Positions 1 through 8,130 of a stretch of 64,000 nt of DNA are shown here, piece by piece. A model generated the notes under the pieces. It was given only the letters and a program-made list of their open reading frames with translations, ran no database searches and was not told the DNA's origin. Position 1 is the first letter of the stretch. Each line of letters starts with the position of its first letter. The stretch lies in assembly GCA_016934415.1 (NCBI GenBank), contig JAFGSW010000088.1, forward strand, positions 32,805 to 96,804. Direction: 5' to 3'. This DNA is from Spirochaetales bacterium (GTDB lineage: Bacteria > Spirochaetota > Spirochaetia > SZUA-6 > RPPD01). The position numbers and the translations under genes are program-made.

Positions 1-92
1 AGGCCTGCCGGCCGTTCGCAGGGGATGAGCAGGGAAGGGGGGAGGGCGCCGGAAAGCCGGGAGGCGAGTTCTTCGGGAATTTTTAAGAACAC
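1..92 (-). CDS. Partial reading frame running off the left edge, unknown product
   Basis: An open frame starts at a GTG (complement of 90-92) and runs off the window edge after about 30 codons. It begins 16 bases after the stop of the PilZ gene on the same strand, as expected for the next gene of an operon. Codon third positions are mostly G or C, like the neighbours. The visible start reads MFLKIPEELASRLSG. I do not recognise it. No strong ribosome binding site is visible, so both start and reality are uncertain. Confidence 0.35.
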   Translation of the reverse strand, partial: MFLKIPEELASRLSGALPPSLLIPCERPAG

Positions 93-108
93 GACGCCGG
101 CCAGGGGA

Positions 109-975
109 TCAGGTTTTTTTTCCATTCGTCCTCGGATGTTTCGACGGATCGACCTGTCGGGAACTAACCGCCAGTTTCACGGGGTGCTTCAAGTACTGGT
201 TGATGCGCATTTTATATTCGATGGGAATGCGATTCTCGTCGAATTTAATGGCGAGGGCGGTGACGTCCTTCCTGCCGGAGACCTCCTCGTCGCGCAGGAT
301 GAGGCCGGGAACGACGACCGCTTCCTTGGAGTCCTCGAACCATATCTTCAGCAATGCCGGTTTGTTGATGAGGTACTTGGCGATGCCGATGAGGATCACC
401 TTCGCCCCTGAATATGAGAGGTCTCGGATCAGGCATTTCCTCGGCACCTGCTCTATATTGATGACCGTCTCCTTCATCTTCAGGGCGAGCTCGCGCGCGA
501 TGTCCGCCGTGATGACGATGCGGTCCTCCTTGCGTTTCTGGCTGTCCATGGTGGCGTCGAGCAGACCGCCGATGATTTCGATGAAGCTGTCGGGCGGTTT
601 CTGGGTGTAGAGGGTCGTCAGGAAGTTGATATCCTTATCGGTCTTCCCGTAGGGAGTGAAGCCGGTCACTTTTGACGAAATATAGAACGAAAGAGGATCG
701 TTTTTATCCTCCTGCTTGAAGGCGAAACGGATTTGAATGATGTTTCCGGACTTCTTGATCTGTTCATAGAATGTTTCGTTGAGCGTCGCGAAGAGACGGG
801 CGCCGTTCATGGAAGCCGAACAGATCAGGCAGGGCCACTGGCTGCCGATGCATTTAAAAAAAATGAGCTTGGGAAGAAGATCAATGGCGGCGGTGACTTC
901 CTTCGTGAATGTAACGTCGTTGTCTTTATAGAGCTCGTAATACCGCTGAATTTGCTGGCTCGTGGTGATGCCCAT
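109..975 (-). CDS. PilZ-domain protein, probable cyclic-di-GMP effector
   Basis: This 288-residue soluble protein carries a C-terminal PilZ domain. The c-di-GMP signature is complete: an RKEDR segment (residues 148-152, the RxxxR type) followed by DLSYSG at 185-190 (the D/NxSxxG box). The first ~145 residues form a separate domain with no helix long enough to span a membrane, as in spirochaete PilZ proteins with an N-terminal PilZN-like module. Such proteins usually couple c-di-GMP to motility or envelope functions; the specific target here is unknown. A near-consensus promoter lies just upstream, and there is no good Shine-Dalgarno sequence before the ATG. Confidence 0.85.
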   Translation of the reverse strand: MGITTSQQIQRYYELYKDNDVTFTKEVTAAIDLLPKLIFFKCIGSQWPCLICSASMNGARLFATLNETFYEQIKKSGNIIQIRFAFKQEDKNDPLSFYISSKVTGFTPYGKTDKDINFLTTLYTQKPPDSFIEIIGGLLDATMDSQKRKEDRIVITADIARELALKMKETVINIEQVPRKCLIRDLSYSGAKVILIGIAKYLINKPALLKIWFEDSKEAVVVPGLILRDEEVSGRKDVTALAIKFDENRIPIEYKMRINQYLKHPVKLAVSSRQVDPSKHPRTNGKKT

Positions 976-987
976 AATCTTTCTGTA

Positions 988-1016
988 AGTATACGTTCGC
1001 AGCCTTTACTTGTCAA
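988..1016 (-). promoter_or_regulatory. Sigma-70 promoter of the PilZ gene
   Basis: On the minus strand TTGACA (1011-1016) and TATACT (988-993) are separated by exactly 17 bases. The -10 box ends 12 bases before the ATG at 975, so the expected start point leaves only about 4-6 bases of leader. The rest of 976-1271 is A+T-rich and holds nothing else I can name. Confidence 0.8.
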
Positions 1017-1271
1017 CGCAATGATTATTTTCTCTAATATGTAAAATTTTACGGCATTATAACATCATTTTTTCAATTTATTACTATAAAATCTCAAGTT
1101 TCCCAAAGAAAATGCGTAATCGCAATCTTGGGAGCATCAAGAGGTATTATTCACTTTTCCAGCCTTGGATTTTATGGTATATCTATATTTCCGGCAACGA
1201 TTGAAATCACGCCCCGGCAGGCGATCGAAAACCGATGGATAGGCCGCCGCCGAGGGTAGAAAGGAATGCTG

Positions 1272-2285
1272 ATGAAAACGAGTTCCCTCGCCGTCGCCGC
1301 ATTCTGCAATCCCCTGATGGACGTCCTGTCATACGTCAATGATAAGTTCCTCGCGGAATGGGGGGCGAAACCCGGCACGATGAACCTTGTCGATGTGAAG
1401 CAAGCGGACGAAATCATGCGGCGTATCTCGGCTGGCCGGGCCGAACCCCGCGTCCTGCCCGGAGGCAGCGGCGCCAACACCGCCCGCGGCTTCGCCTGGC
1501 TCAACCGTGACTCAAGCCTTCCGCCGTCGATTTTTTTCGGCGCCGTGGGCGACGACGACCTGGGACGGCGGTATCGGGAAGGCCTCGAGAGAGCAGGCGT
1601 GCGGAGCGGCCTCGCCGACAAGGCCGAACGAACCGGCTTTTCGGTGGTCGCGGTCACCCCCGACGGGGAACGTACCATGTTCACCCATCTGGGAGCCTGC
1701 CGTCTGTTCTCCGCGGGCGACGTCGATTTCTCCCTCGTGGCGGAGGCGCGGGTTCTCCATCTCACCGGCTACATGTGGGATACCGATAACCAACGGCTTA
1801 CGGCCGAGCGGGCGGCCGAGGAAGCGGCGCGCTCGATCGCGGTCGTTTCCCTCGACCTGGCCGACCCGTTTGTCGTCACCCGGTATCGCGATCGATTCGT
1901 AGAATGGATCCCCGGCCGAGTCAACCTGCTGTTCGGCAATCGGGAAGAATTCGCCCTGCTCTGCGGGACACAGGAGAGCGACAAGGCCATCCTGGCCCGG
2001 GCCGCGGAATTCGCGCCGCTTGTGATCATGAAAGTCGGCGCGAGAGGGGCGTACCTGGTCGAGGGCGGCCGGACCGAACTCGTCCCGGGATTTTCGGTGG
2101 CCGCGCGCGATACGACCGGTGCCGGCGACTCGTTTGCGGGAGCTTTTCTGTTCAGCTATCTGCGGGGACGTCCGCCCGCGGTGTGCGCCCGGGACGGCAA
2201 TCGTCTGGCTTCCGCCGTCGTCGCCGTCGAAGGCTGCGATTACGCGGCCGTGGCGGAAGCCGGTTTCACCGTGGAAGCGGAGTAA
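1272..2285 (+). CDS. PfkB-family carbohydrate/nucleoside kinase
   Basis: A 337-residue ribokinase-fold kinase of the adenosine-kinase-like branch. The N-terminal substrate motif GGSGANTARG lies near residue 65, and the C-terminal anion-hole and catalytic-base motif DTTGAGDSFAG near residue 280. The Asp of the GAGD box is the expected base that activates the substrate hydroxyl. Length and motif order are normal; the substrate cannot be told from sequence (adenosine, ribose or another sugar). I choose the ATG at 1272 over the one at 1266 because AAGGA (1261-1265) abuts the first but is six bases from the second. The gene stands alone and converges on zapA. Confidence 0.88.
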   Translation: MKTSSLAVAAFCNPLMDVLSYVNDKFLAEWGAKPGTMNLVDVKQADEIMRRISAGRAEPRVLPGGSGANTARGFAWLNRDSSLPPSIFFGAVGDDDLGRRYREGLERAGVRSGLADKAERTGFSVVAVTPDGERTMFTHLGACRLFSAGDVDFSLVAEARVLHLTGYMWDTDNQRLTAERAAEEAARSIAVVSLDLADPFVVTRYRDRFVEWIPGRVNLLFGNREEFALLCGTQESDKAILARAAEFAPLVIMKVGARGAYLVEGGRTELVPGFSVAARDTTGAGDSFAGAFLFSYLRGRPPAVCARDGNRLASAVVAVEGCDYAAVAEAGFTVEAE

Positions 2286-2376
2286 TTCACAGATTGGACG
2301 GTGGCTTGATGATCGGGGATCGCGACGGGTGCGGATCGATGACCTTTTTCTCGTACAGTTGTGCCGTCGGAATCAA

Positions 2377-2416
2377 AGCAGGCTCTTAAAAAAGTTGAGT
2401 TTTTTAAAAGCCTGCT
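2377..2416. repeat. Stop-codon-abutting hairpin repeat, copy 1
   Basis: An inverted repeat with arms beginning AGCAGGCT and ending AGCCTGCT, interior A- and T-runs and a short loop. On the minus strand it starts directly at the zapA stop codon (TAG then CAGG). It resembles the element at 17748-17784, which sits the same way. It lies between convergent genes and probably acts as a terminator, at least for the zapA side. Confidence 0.75.
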
Positions 2417-2747
2417 AGGTCCCCTCGGGGACGGAAGGTTCCTGCCCGGTGAGTGCGTCGTCTATGCGTTGGATGATGTGATCGGCGATAGTCTCGATTT
2501 CATCCGCGGGCGATACGGCCGGCGAACCGCCCTGTACCGCGTTTTTTTTCATCCGGACAAGCTCGTCAGCCAGGTTGAGGCCGGCCAGGAGGGCCGTTTT
2601 AACCGGTTCGATACCGGCGTTCTTTTCGAGCACTTCGCTTATTTTCTGGTTGAGGCAATACAGGACCTCTTCAATGTGCTCCTTCGTATGGTCCGTTTGA
2701 ATGGAGAAGGAACACCCCAACATCTGAATTTTCAGCTGCGTTTTCAT
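2415..2747 (-). CDS. zapA: Cell-division protein ZapA
   Basis: A 110-residue protein with the ZapA fold: an N-terminal beta-strand region (KIQMLGCSFSIQTD) followed by a long helix suited to tetramer formation. ZapA binds FtsZ filaments and stabilises the division ring in the cytoplasm. Length is typical. It is the last gene of infC-rpmI-rplT-(zapB-like)-zapA, and starts seven bases after the coiled-coil gene, so the two are likely made together. Its stop codon is the first base triplet of a hairpin repeat. Confidence 0.85.
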   Translation of the reverse strand: MKTQLKIQMLGCSFSIQTDHTKEHIEEVLYCLNQKISEVLEKNAGIEPVKTALLAGLNLADELVRMKKNAVQGGSPAVSPADEIETIADHIIQRIDDALTGQEPSVPEGT

Positions 2748-2754
2748 CGAGCGC

Positions 2755-3165
2755 CTAAAAGATGTCGAGTTCGTTCTGTCCGCCGTCTTGGCCCGTACCT
2801 TCCGCCCGATCTTCGGGCGCCGGCGACGCCTTGACGGCGTCTTTTTCGTTCGGCTTCTTTTCCTTCACGACCGTTTCATCCCGCTTACCCGAACCCCGCG
2901 GTGCGTCCTTTTTGGCGGGTGAGCCGGAAAGGCTCACCTCGTCCTCCAGCTTGTCGAGTTTGGAAAGGACGGAGAGGATTCCTTTTTCGATCGCTTCCTG
3001 TTCCTGTTTGTAGGCGTTGACCATCGACTCGAGATCGGCCGTTTTCGTTTGGGTGCTCTTGACCGTCGCCCTGAGCATCGAGTTTTCATCGCGCAATCGC
3101 GAAAGCTCCTCGACCAACAGGTTGATTTTATGCTCCAACGACCTGATCTGCTCGAGACTGATCAT
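2755..3165 (-). CDS. ZapB-like coiled-coil protein
   Basis: A 136-residue protein with a heptad-patterned N-terminal half (about residues 1-70) and a charged, Lys/Glu/Pro-rich tail. ZapB proteins are short coiled coils that bridge ZapA to the nucleoid; the neighbour being zapA supports that role, although the low-complexity tail is not typical. The ATG overlaps the rplT stop as ATGA (3162-3165), which indicates translational coupling. Longer reading in this frame upstream only overlaps rplT and is not coding. Assignment to ZapB is inference from coiled coil plus context. Confidence 0.6.
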   Translation of the reverse strand: MISLEQIRSLEHKINLLVEELSRLRDENSMLRATVKSTQTKTADLESMVNAYKQEQEAIEKGILSVLSKLDKLEDEVSLSGSPAKKDAPRGSGKRDETVVKEKKPNEKDAVKASPAPEDRAEGTGQDGGQNELDIF

Positions 3166-3527
3166 GTCGCCTTCTGAACCGCCGCTTTCGCCTGTTCGAC
3201 GATCTGACTGAAGGCCTGCGGATCCTCGATGGCGAGATTGGAAAGCGCCTTGCGATTCAGGCCGATACCGGCCTTCTTCATTCCGGCGATGAACTGCGAA
3301 TACGTGATGCCCGAGGCCCTGCATGATGCACCGATGCGGACGATCCAAAGGGAACGGTAATCCCTCTTGCGCCGCTTCCGGTCGCGATACGAATAGCGCA
3401 GCGCTTTGGCGACCGCGTCCTTGGCGATGCGGAAATTCGATCCGCGTCTTCCCCAAAACCCCTTGGCGTGCTTCAGTATCTTCTTTCTGCGTTCTTTTCG
3501 TCTTGTTCCGTCTACTGCTCTCGGCAT
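3162..3527 (-). CDS. rplT: 50S ribosomal protein L20
   Basis: A 121-residue basic protein with the diagnostic N-terminus MPRAVDGTRRKERRKKIL and the KGFWGRRGSNFRIAKDAV region. L20 binds 23S rRNA early in 50S assembly and in many bacteria represses its own infC-rpmI-rplT mRNA. Here it follows rpmI by 13 bases in the conserved order. Its stop overlaps the next start. Confidence 0.98.
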   Translation of the reverse strand: MPRAVDGTRRKERRKKILKHAKGFWGRRGSNFRIAKDAVAKALRYSYRDRKRRKRDYRSLWIVRIGASCRASGITYSQFIAGMKKAGIGLNRKALSNLAIEDPQAFSQIVEQAKAAVQKAT

Positions 3528-3540
3528 TGTTCGACTCCTT

Positions 3541-3741
3541 TTAAAAACTGTAGGGAAGCAGTCCGCGGATCCGTTTGTTTTCCGACTTATGAAGCATGCC
3601 GGCGTGCCGGAGATTCCGCTTTCGTTTGCTTGATTTCTTGGTGAGAATGTGCCGCAACCCCTGCTTCTTGTAGCGGACCTTCCCCGATCCGGTTACCGTA
3701 TAGCGTTTCGCCGCGCTTTTTCTGGTTTTCATTTTGGGCAT
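3541..3741 (-). CDS. rpmI: 50S ribosomal protein L35
   Basis: A 66-residue basic protein with the L35 hallmarks: [14 protein letters not shown] at the N-terminus and the [15 protein letters not shown] core. It is a structural component of the 50S subunit. The ATG overlaps the infC stop by one base (TAATG), so re-initiation or coupling from infC is likely. Confidence 0.98.
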   Translation of the reverse strand: MPKMKTRKSAAKRYTVTGSGKVRYKKQGLRHILTKKSSKRKRNLRHAGMLHKSENKRIRGLLPYSF

Positions 3742-4277
3742 TAGGCGTGTCCTTTCTTGGCTTTTGCTCCGGGCGCGATCATGAGCGACATGAAGCGGCC
3801 CTCCATTCTTGGTGGTGATTCAAGCACGAAGGTGTCTTCGAGTCTCTCGAGCACGCGGTCGAGAACGTTTCTTCCCAATTCCTTGTGCGCCATTTCCCGC
3901 CCGCGGAATCGGATGGTCACTTTCACTTTGGATCCATCGGCGAGAAATTCGCGGATATGCTTTACCTTGAACGAGAGATCGTGTTCGTCGATTTTCGGCT
4001 GCATTCTCATCTCTTTGAGTTTCACCTGCTTTTGCTTTTTTTTCGACTCACGCTGCTTTTTCCCCTGCTCGAACCGGTATTTCCCGAAATCAAGAATCTT
4101 GCATACCGGGGGATCAGCCCCGGGCGAGATTTCGACGAGATCCAACCCGCGATCCTGCGCGAGCCGGATGGCTTCAACCGTCGGTAAAATGCCCTTCTGT
4201 TCGCCGTTTTCATCTATAACTCTTACGGATTGGGCCCGAATCATGTCATTGATTCTGGTATCTTTCGGTGCTGACAA
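3741..4277 (-). CDS. infC: Translation initiation factor IF-3
   Basis: A 178-residue protein with both IF-3 domains: the N-domain with [15 protein letters not shown] and the [23 protein letters not shown] signature split across residues ~47-70, and the C-domain with the [17 protein letters not shown] region. IF-3 binds the 30S subunit, keeps 50S off and proofreads the start codon. The start is TTG at 4277, preceded by GAGGAGG at good spacing. A rare start codon on infC fits the known autoregulation, in which IF-3 discriminates against its own mRNA; E. coli uses AUU. Confidence 0.97.
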   Translation of the reverse strand: MSAPKDTRINDMIRAQSVRVIDENGEQKGILPTVEAIRLAQDRGLDLVEISPGADPPVCKILDFGKYRFEQGKKQRESKKKQKQVKLKEMRMQPKIDEHDLSFKVKHIREFLADGSKVKVTIRFRGREMAHKELGRNVLDRVLERLEDTFVLESPPRMEGRFMSLMIAPGAKAKKGHA

Positions 4278-4311
4278 AAAACCTCCTCGTGGGCTATGAT
4301 TTTAATCAGGC

Positions 4312-4340
4312 AGTATAACATCCTTCGGTAGAAGAGTCAA
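4312..4340 (-). promoter_or_regulatory. Sigma-70 promoter of infC operon (proximal)
   Basis: TTGACT (4335-4340) and TATACT (4312-4317) on the minus strand, spaced by 17 bases. The predicted start point is near 4305, leaving a leader of roughly 28 bases with the strong GAGGAGG site. Confidence 0.8.
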
Positions 4341-4400
4341 ATAGTTACTGGTTAACGTCGTGAACCGAGCAATGCTCAAGCGATGCGCCGGAACAATTCT

Positions 4401-4429
4401 TTGACTGTGCAAAGAAAATAGTATATTAT
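4401..4429 (+). promoter_or_regulatory. Sigma-70 promoter for the ferritin-like gene
   Basis: TTGACT (4401-4406) and TATTAT (4424-4429) with a 17-base spacer, directed rightward towards the gene at 4513. It overlaps a leftward promoter, so the two polymerases would compete. Confidence 0.7.
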
Positions 4430-4443
4430 GGTTTTTGGGTCAA
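4415..4443 (-). promoter_or_regulatory. Candidate distal promoter of infC operon
   Basis: TTGACC (4438-4443) and TATTTT (4415-4420) on the minus strand with 17 bases between. It is weaker than the proximal promoter and lies face to face with the rightward promoter at 4401-4429. A transcript from here would carry a leader of about 130 bases, where L20 or IF-3 control could act. Confidence 0.5.
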
Positions 4444-4512
4444 TAAGAATTTTCAATTCCCGGCACTCTGGCAGTCGGCGGACCGGCTCTTTGGAGGGTA
4501 AGTATCGGTACC

Positions 4513-4947
4513 ATGGTCGTACATGAAATCATTCGGATGTCATGCGAACTGCTGTCGGCCGCGTCCCGCGTTGCCGCGGAAGCCGGCGGGATGGCCAGGA
4601 ACCCGGGAGTGAAAAACCTACTCAAGTCTCTGTCTGAACATGAGCAGGAAAACGCCGCGCGTGTCGCCGAATGGGGGGACGCCCTCGGCGCGGAGGAACG
4701 CGAACGTGAGATAGGAGTGGCGGCGGATCGGTTCACTCCCCAGGGCGAGGTCGAAAAAAAAAACGATGACCGGGAGCTCCTGCTGACGCTTATCGCTGAA
4801 AAACGGAGGTTGGAGTCGCTTTTCGCCGACTCGGCCTCGGCTTTTTCGGGCGGGGATGGCGGCGTCGTGTTTCAACGCCTGAGCGAGGACGAAAACAAGC
4901 AGGCGGTCTTGCTTCAGGACCGATGTGACCTCTTCCGCCTGAGGTGA
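4513..4947 (+). CDS. Ferritin-like four-helix protein, possibly degenerate
   Basis: A 144-residue, largely helical protein. Two pseudo-repeated segments, SEHEQENAARV (~residue 41) and SEDENKQAVLL (~residue 124), resemble the ExxH-type iron-ligand helices of rubrerythrin/ferritin-like proteins (compare the usual EDEKKHA). The His of the second box is replaced, so an intact di-iron site is doubtful. No rubredoxin domain follows. The Shine-Dalgarno-like GGAGG at 4493 is too far from the ATG, so the start may be imperfect. Family placement is inference; the function is not established. Confidence 0.5.
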   Translation: MVVHEIIRMSCELLSAASRVAAEAGGMARNPGVKNLLKSLSEHEQENAARVAEWGDALGAEEREREIGVAADRFTPQGEVEKKNDDRELLLTLIAEKRRLESLFADSASAFSGGDGGVVFQRLSEDENKQAVLLQDRCDLFRLR

Positions 4948-4998
4948 TCGAGGCGCCGTACCCGGTTTTCACGCGCCACCCATTGCTTAAAACGGGTT

Positions 4999-5661
4999 TT
5001 GTTGATAGTCTGTTACGCCATTATGGTGCTCTTCCTCCTGTTTCTCATTCCCTCGAGCGTGGCGCTTCTCATCGTCCATTATAACCGCGAGGGCGAAAAG
5101 ATCGTCGTACCCGTCATACCGTTTTTCTGGGGGATGCTGCTTTTTCTGCCGAGCCTGCTGCTGCAGTCGATCGTTTCCGGTTTCCTCGAGCCGAGCTATA
5201 CCGCCTGGGGTCTCTACCTGCATACGCTTGTGAAAGAACATTTCCTTTTCCTCGGATTCGCCGTCGGCGGGGCGGTGCTCCTCAGGCAATCATTGTTCAT
5301 GCCGGTCAAACAAAGCAGCCTCTACACGACCCTGGCGTTTTTCGGCGGATATTATTCGGCCCTGAACGTGTACGCGTACCTGGAACGCATCACCCATCTC
5401 GATTTTTACGCTCTATTTCTGCTCCCGGCGCTCACCCTGGCCACCGTCGTGCTGGCGGCCTTGCTGTTGGTTCAGTTCGCCGGTTTTTACGGTGTGGCGA
5501 AATACGCGTCCTTAACGGCCCTCATGAGTCTGCCGTTTCTCGCGGCGGTCGTTCCGGTGCTCTACCTGCGCGCCTTACACGTTTTCTCGTTCATCGGCAC
5601 GATCCTCATCGTCGGCGCCGCCGGCGCTTTGTTTTTCGTTCAGAAAGAAAAAATCTATTAA
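4999..5661 (+). CDS. Multi-pass membrane protein of unknown function
   Basis: About 220 residues with roughly six hydrophobic segments, beginning immediately at the N-terminus (MLIVCYAIMVLFLLFLIPSS) and ending with FIGTILIVGAAGALFFV near the C-terminus. Short basic loops suggest an inner-membrane protein. I see no transporter or enzyme motif. It resembles PrsW- or YhfC-like membrane proteins only in general character. The start could be the TTG at 4999 or 5002, or the ATG at 5023. It follows the ferritin-like gene by about 50 bases on the same strand. Confidence 0.6.
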   Translation: MLIVCYAIMVLFLLFLIPSSVALLIVHYNREGEKIVVPVIPFFWGMLLFLPSLLLQSIVSGFLEPSYTAWGLYLHTLVKEHFLFLGFAVGGAVLLRQSLFMPVKQSSLYTTLAFFGGYYSALNVYAYLERITHLDFYALFLLPALTLATVVLAALLLVQFAGFYGVAKYASLTALMSLPFLAAVVPVLYLRALHVFSFIGTILIVGAAGALFFVQKEKIY

Positions 5662-5703
5662 TGCAGGCGGACGAATAATCCGGGATGAAGAGGGGCGACC
5701 CGT

Positions 5704-5742
5704 GGCGGACCGCCGCCGACAGAGGGGTGGGACCGGTCCGCC
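5704..5742. terminator. G+C-rich hairpin between convergent genes
   Basis: Eight-base perfect arms GGCGGACC (5704-5711) and GGTCCGCC (5735-5742) around a 23-base loop, between two convergent genes. There is no U-tract, so it would be an atypical terminator or only a 3'-end stabilising stem. Confidence 0.35.
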
Positions 5743-5800
5743 GGCGCGTCCTTCCCTGAAAAAGAATTGATCTACTCATTCAAACGTGCCAAGCAGCCTG

Positions 5801-6427
5801 CTACATGCTCCGGAGAGAACCCGGTTTCTGAAGAGCCTCCAGCGCCTCATCCAGGACCGTATCCTGATAATTGAAATGGGCGGCGATTTCGTCCCTGCTC
5901 AGACTTTTAAGTTCATGGCCCAGGTAGTGGATCCAGAAATCGTCTTCGGGGCGCTGCACGACGTGCCGTCGGCAGTAGAAGTCGGGCGTCACCGCCAAAG
6001 GCCCCGGCTCGTACTCACGAATTTTGTAATCATGCACCGCCACGGCGATCGCTTCCCGTTGAAGACCGTGTTCCATGATCAACTGAACGAGGCGGTTGAC
6101 CGTACGCCCGGTGTCGAAGATGTCGTCGACCAGAAGAATTTTGTCGCTTTTATTCAAACGATGAAGAGGGAAAGTCCACCCCTCGATGTTCACCTTCCCG
6201 TCCGAATCGCCGACGTCCCGATACGACCGCGCCACAACCGCGGCGTACCAGACGGTTTTTTTGTGCGCCAGGATCTGGAAGTATTCGCTGATGACGTTTC
6301 CCATGGCCGCTCCGCCGCGCAGGGAGACGTACATAACGTCGGGAATGCCGAATGCGCTCAGTATCCGGTACGCCAGCTTGATGGCGTTGTTCCTCACTTC
6401 GTCGGCGGTGACGAATTGCTTACGCAC
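5801..6427 (-). CDS. Purine-type phosphoribosyltransferase
   Basis: A 208-residue type I phosphoribosyltransferase. The PRPP-binding loop is ILLVDDIFDTGRT (~residues 97-109) and an upstream SLRGGAAMG segment supplies the pyrophosphate-binding loop. Such enzymes transfer ribose-5-phosphate from PRPP to a nucleobase, here most like the hypoxanthine/xanthine group, though the exact base is not readable. The start is GTG. It lies 31 bases downstream of the htrA stop on the same strand with no clear ribosome binding site. An adenine-specific enzyme is encoded separately at 49199. Confidence 0.8.
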   Translation of the reverse strand: MRKQFVTADEVRNNAIKLAYRILSAFGIPDVMYVSLRGGAAMGNVISEYFQILAHKKTVWYAAVVARSYRDVGDSDGKVNIEGWTFPLHRLNKSDKILLVDDIFDTGRTVNRLVQLIMEHGLQREAIAVAVHDYKIREYEPGPLAVTPDFYCRRHVVQRPEDDFWIHYLGHELKSLSRDEIAAHFNYQDTVLDEALEALQKPGSLRSM

Positions 6428-6458
6428 GGCGTCGTTCCGGAAACCGTCGGCCGGAAGG

Positions 6459-7931
6459 CTATCGGTCGAGGACGATGGTTTCGTCCCCGCCGCCGCGCTT
6501 GACCGAGATTTCCAATGTGTCCGCTGTGGCGTCGTTGAGGGCGCCGTAGAAGTCCATCAAGTTGTGGATCTCATAAACGTTGATGCGTTTGACGATGTCG
6601 CCCGCATGAAAGCCGGCGGTAAATGCCGGCGTCCCCTGTTCCACATAAAACACCACCACGCCCTTCTCGCCGGTCGGAATCTTGTATTTTTCCCGTACCG
6701 GGCCGGAGAGGGGTAAGGATACGAATCCCGGCCAGGAAATGTCCGACATCGATGAGATGGCGCTCTCCGCCGGGCGGTATCCCAAAGCGAAGGATAAGGT
6801 CTTTTCCTTCCCGAGCCGGATCACGTTGAAGGTGAGCGGGACGCCGGGATTGAGCTCGCTCACCACCTGGACGAAATGATTGGCGTCCGCAATCCGCGTG
6901 CCGTTGACGGACGTGATGAAATCTCCGGGGAGTATTCCTCCCCGCCAGGCGGGTGTATCCTTGATGACGTAATTCACAAAGGCGCCTTTTCTCTTATAGA
7001 TTCCCAATTCTTTCTCCGCGTCGCTGGTGATCATTTGGTAGATGGAAACCCCCAGCCAGCCGTATTGGACCTTCCCCGCTATGACCAGATCGTGGACGAG
7101 CTTTTTGGCATTGTTGATGGGGATGGCGAAACCGATGCCGATGCTCCCGCCCGTGGGGCTGGTGATCCATGTATTGACGCCGATCACTTCGCCGTGAACA
7201 TTGACCAGTGCGCCGCCCGAGTTGCCGGGATTGATGCCGGCGTCGGTCTGGATGAAATCGCTCACATTGGAGAGGTTGGCGTTCCGGTCCAACCGGCGGC
7301 CGAGGTAGCTCACGATCCCGGACGTCACCGAGGATTGCCAGCCGTAGGGATTGCCGACCGCGATGACCCAATCGCCCACCTTGAGCGTGTCCGAATCGCC
7401 GAGGTGGGCCACCGGGAGGTCCGCGTCGGTTTTAATCGAAACGACGGCCATGTCTATGCGCTCGTCAATGCCGACGACGGCGGCGACGTATTCGCGCTCG
7501 TCGGAAAGCACGACCTGAATCTGTTTCCCGCCCCTGATCACGTGGTAATTGGTCAGGATGTAGTAAAAGCCGTCCTTCTTGTCGACGATGATGCCGGATC
7601 CCATGCCGTACCGCTCGTAATCCCTTTCTTTAGGTTTGCCCTGGTCCTTTTCGGGGTCCTGAAAGAAAAAGTCCCACGGATTTTCTCCGCCGGAAATATC
7701 ATTGACATTAATGCTCACGACTACGGGGACGACCTCTCCCGCCACGCGGCGGAACGCGTCCTGTGCCCGCTCGAGTGTGCGCACGTCTTCGGGGGATGGT
7801 CCAATTCTCCCCTCTCCATTGGTCGTGACCCCTCTGAACAGGAAGCAGGCTGAAAAGAAGAGTGAGAAAAAGAGAACGGCGATGACGCCCAAGGCAGTGC
7901 GAACCTTAATATGGTGAACGGTCGATTTCAT
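6459..7931 (-). CDS. HtrA/DegP-family serine protease, probable lipoprotein
   Basis: A 490-residue periplasmic quality-control protease. The N-terminus has a hydrophobic segment ending in FFSAC, a lipobox with Cys29, so the protein is probably membrane-anchored by lipid. The trypsin-like domain has the full triad: His130 (TNYHV), Asp160 (RIDMAVV) and Ser238 (GNSGGAL). Two PDZ-like domains follow (about 305-385 and 400-490). The ATG at 7931 is chosen because GGAGGA stands just upstream and it gives a sensible signal sequence. A promoter with an embedded palindrome lies at 8061-8088, suggesting stress control. Confidence 0.92.
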   Translation of the reverse strand: MKSTVHHIKVRTALGVIAVLFFSLFFSACFLFRGVTTNGEGRIGPSPEDVRTLERAQDAFRRVAGEVVPVVVSINVNDISGGENPWDFFFQDPEKDQGKPKERDYERYGMGSGIIVDKKDGFYYILTNYHVIRGGKQIQVVLSDEREYVAAVVGIDERIDMAVVSIKTDADLPVAHLGDSDTLKVGDWVIAVGNPYGWQSSVTSGIVSYLGRRLDRNANLSNVSDFIQTDAGINPGNSGGALVNVHGEVIGVNTWITSPTGGSIGIGFAIPINNAKKLVHDLVIAGKVQYGWLGVSIYQMITSDAEKELGIYKRKGAFVNYVIKDTPAWRGGILPGDFITSVNGTRIADANHFVQVVSELNPGVPLTFNVIRLGKEKTLSFALGYRPAESAISSMSDISWPGFVSLPLSGPVREKYKIPTGEKGVVVFYVEQGTPAFTAGFHAGDIVKRINVYEIHNLMDFYGALNDATADTLEISVKRGGGDETIVLDR

Positions 7932-8060
7932 GGCTCCTCCGTGCGTGTCGGGACGCTGTGTGGTTGCGGCGGCGTTCTCCCGGGCGCGATACGCGACCGC
8001 CATTCCGTTCTGGCGCCAGGCTCAACGAATCGGGAAACAAACGCGTCGCTAGAAAAATAT

Positions 8061-8088
8061 ACTATAGATTTTCGGAATATTCCGTCAT
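8061..8088 (-). promoter_or_regulatory. Candidate htrA promoter with embedded palindrome
   Basis: On the minus strand ATGACG (8083-8088) and TATAGT (8061-8066) are 16 bases apart. A perfect 12-base palindrome, CGGAATATTCCG (8073-8084), fills the spacer and touches the -35 box. A factor bound there would block polymerase, so it is a plausible operator. Palindromes of this length occur by chance in a window this size; position is the argument. Confidence 0.5.
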
Positions 8089-8130
8089 AATCTCCGGTCC
8101 GCCGGAGAAAAAAATCCGACGAAATCGTGC

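Noticed and set aside
3166-3456. N-terminal extension of the ZapB-like protein
   Set aside because: It lies entirely inside rplT in another frame; the ATG overlapping the rplT stop is the natural start.
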